Assembly (NCBI RefSeq): GCF_021088345.1
Contig: NZ_CP088156.1
Coordinates: forward strand, 2,232,001-2,296,000
DNA from: Bradyrhizobium ontarionense
Lineage (GTDB): Bacteria; Pseudomonadota; Alphaproteobacteria; Rhizobiales; Xanthobacteraceae
DNA: 64,000 nt
Direction of reading: 5' to 3'
This document shows, piece by piece, positions 62,069 to 64,000 of the stretch. The stretch's first letter is position 1. Every line of letters begins with the position of its first letter. Made by a program: the position numbers and the translations under genes. Under the pieces are notes generated by a model. That model did not search any database, was not told the DNA's origin, and saw nothing but the letters and a program-made list of their open reading frames with translations.

Positions 62069-63022
62069 TCAGGTACGGTCCTGCCCTGCGGCTTTGGGGA
62101 CAAACACGGAGACCGCGCGCGGCCGGACGCCGAAGCGCGCCGGCGTGAAGGTGACGAGCTCGCCATCGGCATTGATCGGGCGCGGACGCCGCGTCCGGAT
62201 CTCGAACGATGTGTCGCGCGAGGCCCGCACTTCTTGCCACAGGCCGTGGCGGCCCTTGCGGAAATCATAGGCCATCGCCAGCAGCTTCCAGACCCGACCG
62301 ATCTCGAGCGAATAGAGATCGAGATGGGAATCATCGATCTCCGCGCGGTGATCGACGGCCATCCCGCCGCCGTAGTAGCGGCCGTTGCCCACCGCGATCT
62401 GCAAGGTCTTCACACGCACCGCGCCGTCCGACGACACGATCATGGCGCGGAACGGTCGCGCGTTGACCAGCACCTTGAGCGCCGTGATCGCATAACCGAG
62501 CCGCCCGAACCGCCGCTTGGTCTCCTTCGTCAGCTGGCGGGCGAGGTCGGCGCTGAGACCGAGGCTGGCCACGTTGAAGAATGGATGACCGTTGACCTCG
62601 CCGAGATCGATCTGGCGGCGATGGCCCGCCGCAATCACATCCGCTGCCGCCTCCATGTCCTCGGGCAGGCCGAGCGTGCGCGCAAGATCATTGGCGGTGC
62701 CGGCTGGAATGATGCCGAGCGGCAGGCCGGTTCTCACCAGCGCAGGCGCAGCCGCATTCAGGCTGCCGTCTCCCCCGGCAACGACGACCGCTTCCGCATC
62801 ATCGGCATGGGCTTCGATCCACGGCGCCACCTCGCGCGGACTATGCGGCGCGGAGATCACGAGATCATAGCCCGCGGCGCTCAGCCGCGACACGGCAATA
62901 CCCGCGGCCGCGCCGCCGGAGCGACTGCCGCGGTTGATGATCATCAAGAGCCGGCGCGTCGCAACTTCCGGCCGCGATGGACGTGCCTTCGCGATCGATA
63001 CCTGATCGTCCCCCGCGGTCAC
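62069..63022 (-). CDS. YegS/BmrU-like lipid (diacylglycerol) kinase
   Basis: A 317-residue kinase of the DAGK_cat family. Motifs: IINRGSRSGG (N-terminal), VVVAGGDGSLNAAAPALV with the nucleotide-binding GGDGS, PLGIIPAGTANDLARTLGLP, and SLGLSADLARQLTKETKRRFGRLGYAITAL. Such proteins phosphorylate diacylglycerol or related lipids. It may be cotranscribed with ftsH downstream, tying lipid turnover to membrane protein quality control. Confidence 0.9.
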   Translation of the reverse strand: MTAGDDQVSIAKARPSRPEVATRRLLMIINRGSRSGGAAAGIAVSRLSAAGYDLVISAPHSPREVAPWIEAHADDAEAVVVAGGDGSLNAAAPALVRTGLPLGIIPAGTANDLARTLGLPEDMEAAADVIAAGHRRQIDLGEVNGHPFFNVASLGLSADLARQLTKETKRRFGRLGYAITALKVLVNARPFRAMIVSSDGAVRVKTLQIAVGNGRYYGGGMAVDHRAEIDDSHLDLYSLEIGRVWKLLAMAYDFRKGRHGLWQEVRASRDTSFEIRTRRPRPINADGELVTFTPARFGVRPRAVSVFVPKAAGQDRT

Positions 63023-63576
63023 GACATGCTCCCGTACACAGTATGCCAGCGCGCACTGAGGCGCGAGTTGCTTACAAAGTTCCGATGTGGCCTCCGGGTT
63101 CCATCACGATCGTCGTCACCGGACCGTTGATCCGGGGACCGCTGAACGACGTCGGGAAAGCGGCTGGAATGGAGAAGCTCGAAACCGAATTCGTAAAGGT
63201 CAATCGTCACAAGCGACGCGTGTGGCCGCATCTCATCGAACTCCCTGGAGCGCTCCGAAGAGCGACACACCGTCACCGGTATCTGTCACGAACGAGAGTC
63301 CGACATCATAGCCTTGCAGACGATCAGAGGGGCCGGGATCTCCGGTCCTTTCGAATTAGTTCGCGGTCACGCGGCTGCAAGACAGCAGACACTCTGTCGC
63401 ACCTCGTCATTCATCTTGCTGAACGTGGACTCTCACGAGCCGGCTCTTGAAACCAGGCCGGCCCGCGCATATTTCCGCAGCGTATCCCTTGGTCCGGGCC
63501 CCTCTGGTGAAGCTGCTGGTGCTCTCACGATGTCGGACCTGACGACATCAATCACACCGGCTTAAGAGGACCCGTC
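63023..63576. other. gap between lipid kinase and TerC-family gene
   Basis: 554 bp with no convincing gene; frames are short and Arg/Ser-biased. A Mn-sensing yybP-ykoY riboswitch often precedes TerC/Alx genes, so the 150 bp before the TerC start were read for it, but the conserved GGGGAGUA-type core was not found. Confidence 0.4.
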
Positions 63577-64000
63577 GTGGAATTCCTGCTCATCGCGTTT
63601 GCCGGCAAACCCGTCTGGATGTGGCTCGCCTTTATCGCCATCGTGCTTGCCCTGCTCGTGTTCGATCTCGGTGTCGTCCATCGCAAGACGCGCGAGATCT
63701 CGGTGCGGGAGAGCCTGGTCATGAGCGCCGTCTACATCATGCTCGGCCTCGCCTTCGGCGGCTTGGTGTGGTGGCAGCTGGGCGGCGAAGCCGGCACGGC
63801 CTATCTCACCGCGTTCACGATCGAGAAGGCGTTGGCGATGGACAACGTCTTCGTCATCGCGATGATCTTCAGCTACTTCTCGATTCCGCGCGCCTATCAG
63901 CACCGCGTGCTGTTCTGGGGCATCGTCGGCGTCATCGTGCTGCGCGCCATCATGATCGGCCTCGGCGCTGCCATCGTCGCACAGGCAAGCTGGGTGCTCT
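63577..64000 (+). CDS. TerC/Alx-family membrane protein (partial, runs off window end)
   Basis: The first 141 residues of a TerC-family protein starting at GTG, with AGAGGA eight bases upstream. Hydrophobic helices are evident at about 16-33, 50-66 and 100-135. The acidic transmembrane motifs FDLGVVH and EKALAMDNVFVIAMI are the family's metal-binding signatures (manganese export or tellurium resistance). The rest of the gene lies beyond the window. Confidence 0.88.
   Translation, partial: MEFLLIAFAGKPVWMWLAFIAIVLALLVFDLGVVHRKTREISVRESLVMSAVYIMLGLAFGGLVWWQLGGEAGTAYLTAFTIEKALAMDNVFVIAMIFSYFSIPRAYQHRVLFWGIVGVIVLRAIMIGLGAAIVAQASWVL

Noticed and set aside
60533..63130. An 865-codon plus-strand frame
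   Set aside because: Shadow of ftsH and the lipid kinase; composition is Asp/Arg/Gly/His-rich without domains.
63420..63576. Possible yybP-ykoY manganese riboswitch before the TerC-family gene
   Set aside because: Family association is known, but the conserved core and pairing could not be found by reading the sequence.

Overview
The window is high-GC DNA with dense, often 4-bp-overlapping operons. Its gene repertoire (OpgC, class III cyclase, CoxG/S/M/D/E with XdhC, LivHMGFK, MASE4 hybrid kinase, ureide genes, DctA) and its families of palindromic intergenic repeats point to an alphaproteobacterium of the Bradyrhizobium / Nitrobacteraceae type. That assignment is inference from gene content and repeat style; there is no rRNA or tRNA in the window to confirm it.

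Layout. 0.5-10.6 kb: envelope and surface genes (DUF2059, OpgC, DUF2778 peptidoglycan enzyme, FkbM methyltransferase, a GT2-GtrA plus GT39 pair, DUF72/DUF488). 10.6-19.5 kb: a secreted tannase-family esterase, a five-gene minus-strand operon (TetR, HlyD-type lipoprotein, ABC ATPase, ABC-2 permease, adenylate/guanylate cyclase) headed by a perfect 20-bp palindrome, a zinc alcohol dehydrogenase with its own terminator, and two small proteins. 19.8-26.7 kb: a carbon-monoxide-dehydrogenase-type cluster coxG-S-M-D-E plus a split XdhC and a molybdopterin-binding/MobA-like fusion; the catalytic large subunit coxL is not in the window. 26.9-34.2 kb: PcaD-like hydrolase, membrane protein, complete branched-chain amino-acid ABC transporter ending in a strong terminator. 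34.2-44 kb: receiver protein and divergent MASE4 hybrid kinase, P1 peptidase, EF-hand protein, Rpe, two ureide-catabolism enzymes, and DctA.

44.4-51.7 kb is the most unusual part. It holds a Ser/Thr kinase-universal stress protein fusion next to a metallophosphoesterase, a lower-GC islet with an orphan QueC-like PP-loop gene flanked by repeats, and a three-gene operon built on a MotA/TolQ/ExbB-type channel whose partners are not recognisable TolR/ExbD proteins. A two-component system diverges from that operon. 54-64 kb: TetR with a coupled 57-residue ORF and a palindromic operator candidate, PurB, a membrane-anchored DUF2235 protein, cytochrome b561, an FtsH protease, a YegS-like lipid kinase and the start of a TerC-family gene running off the end.

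Repeats matter here. A structured element of roughly 415 bp occurs twice in opposite orientation (about 2.5-2.9 kb and 47.2-47.6 kb). A palindromic family with GTCATTCCGGGGC-type ends occurs four times, and several other nested palindromes sit in the larger gaps. No IS element, CRISPR array, phage region, rRNA or tRNA was recognised.
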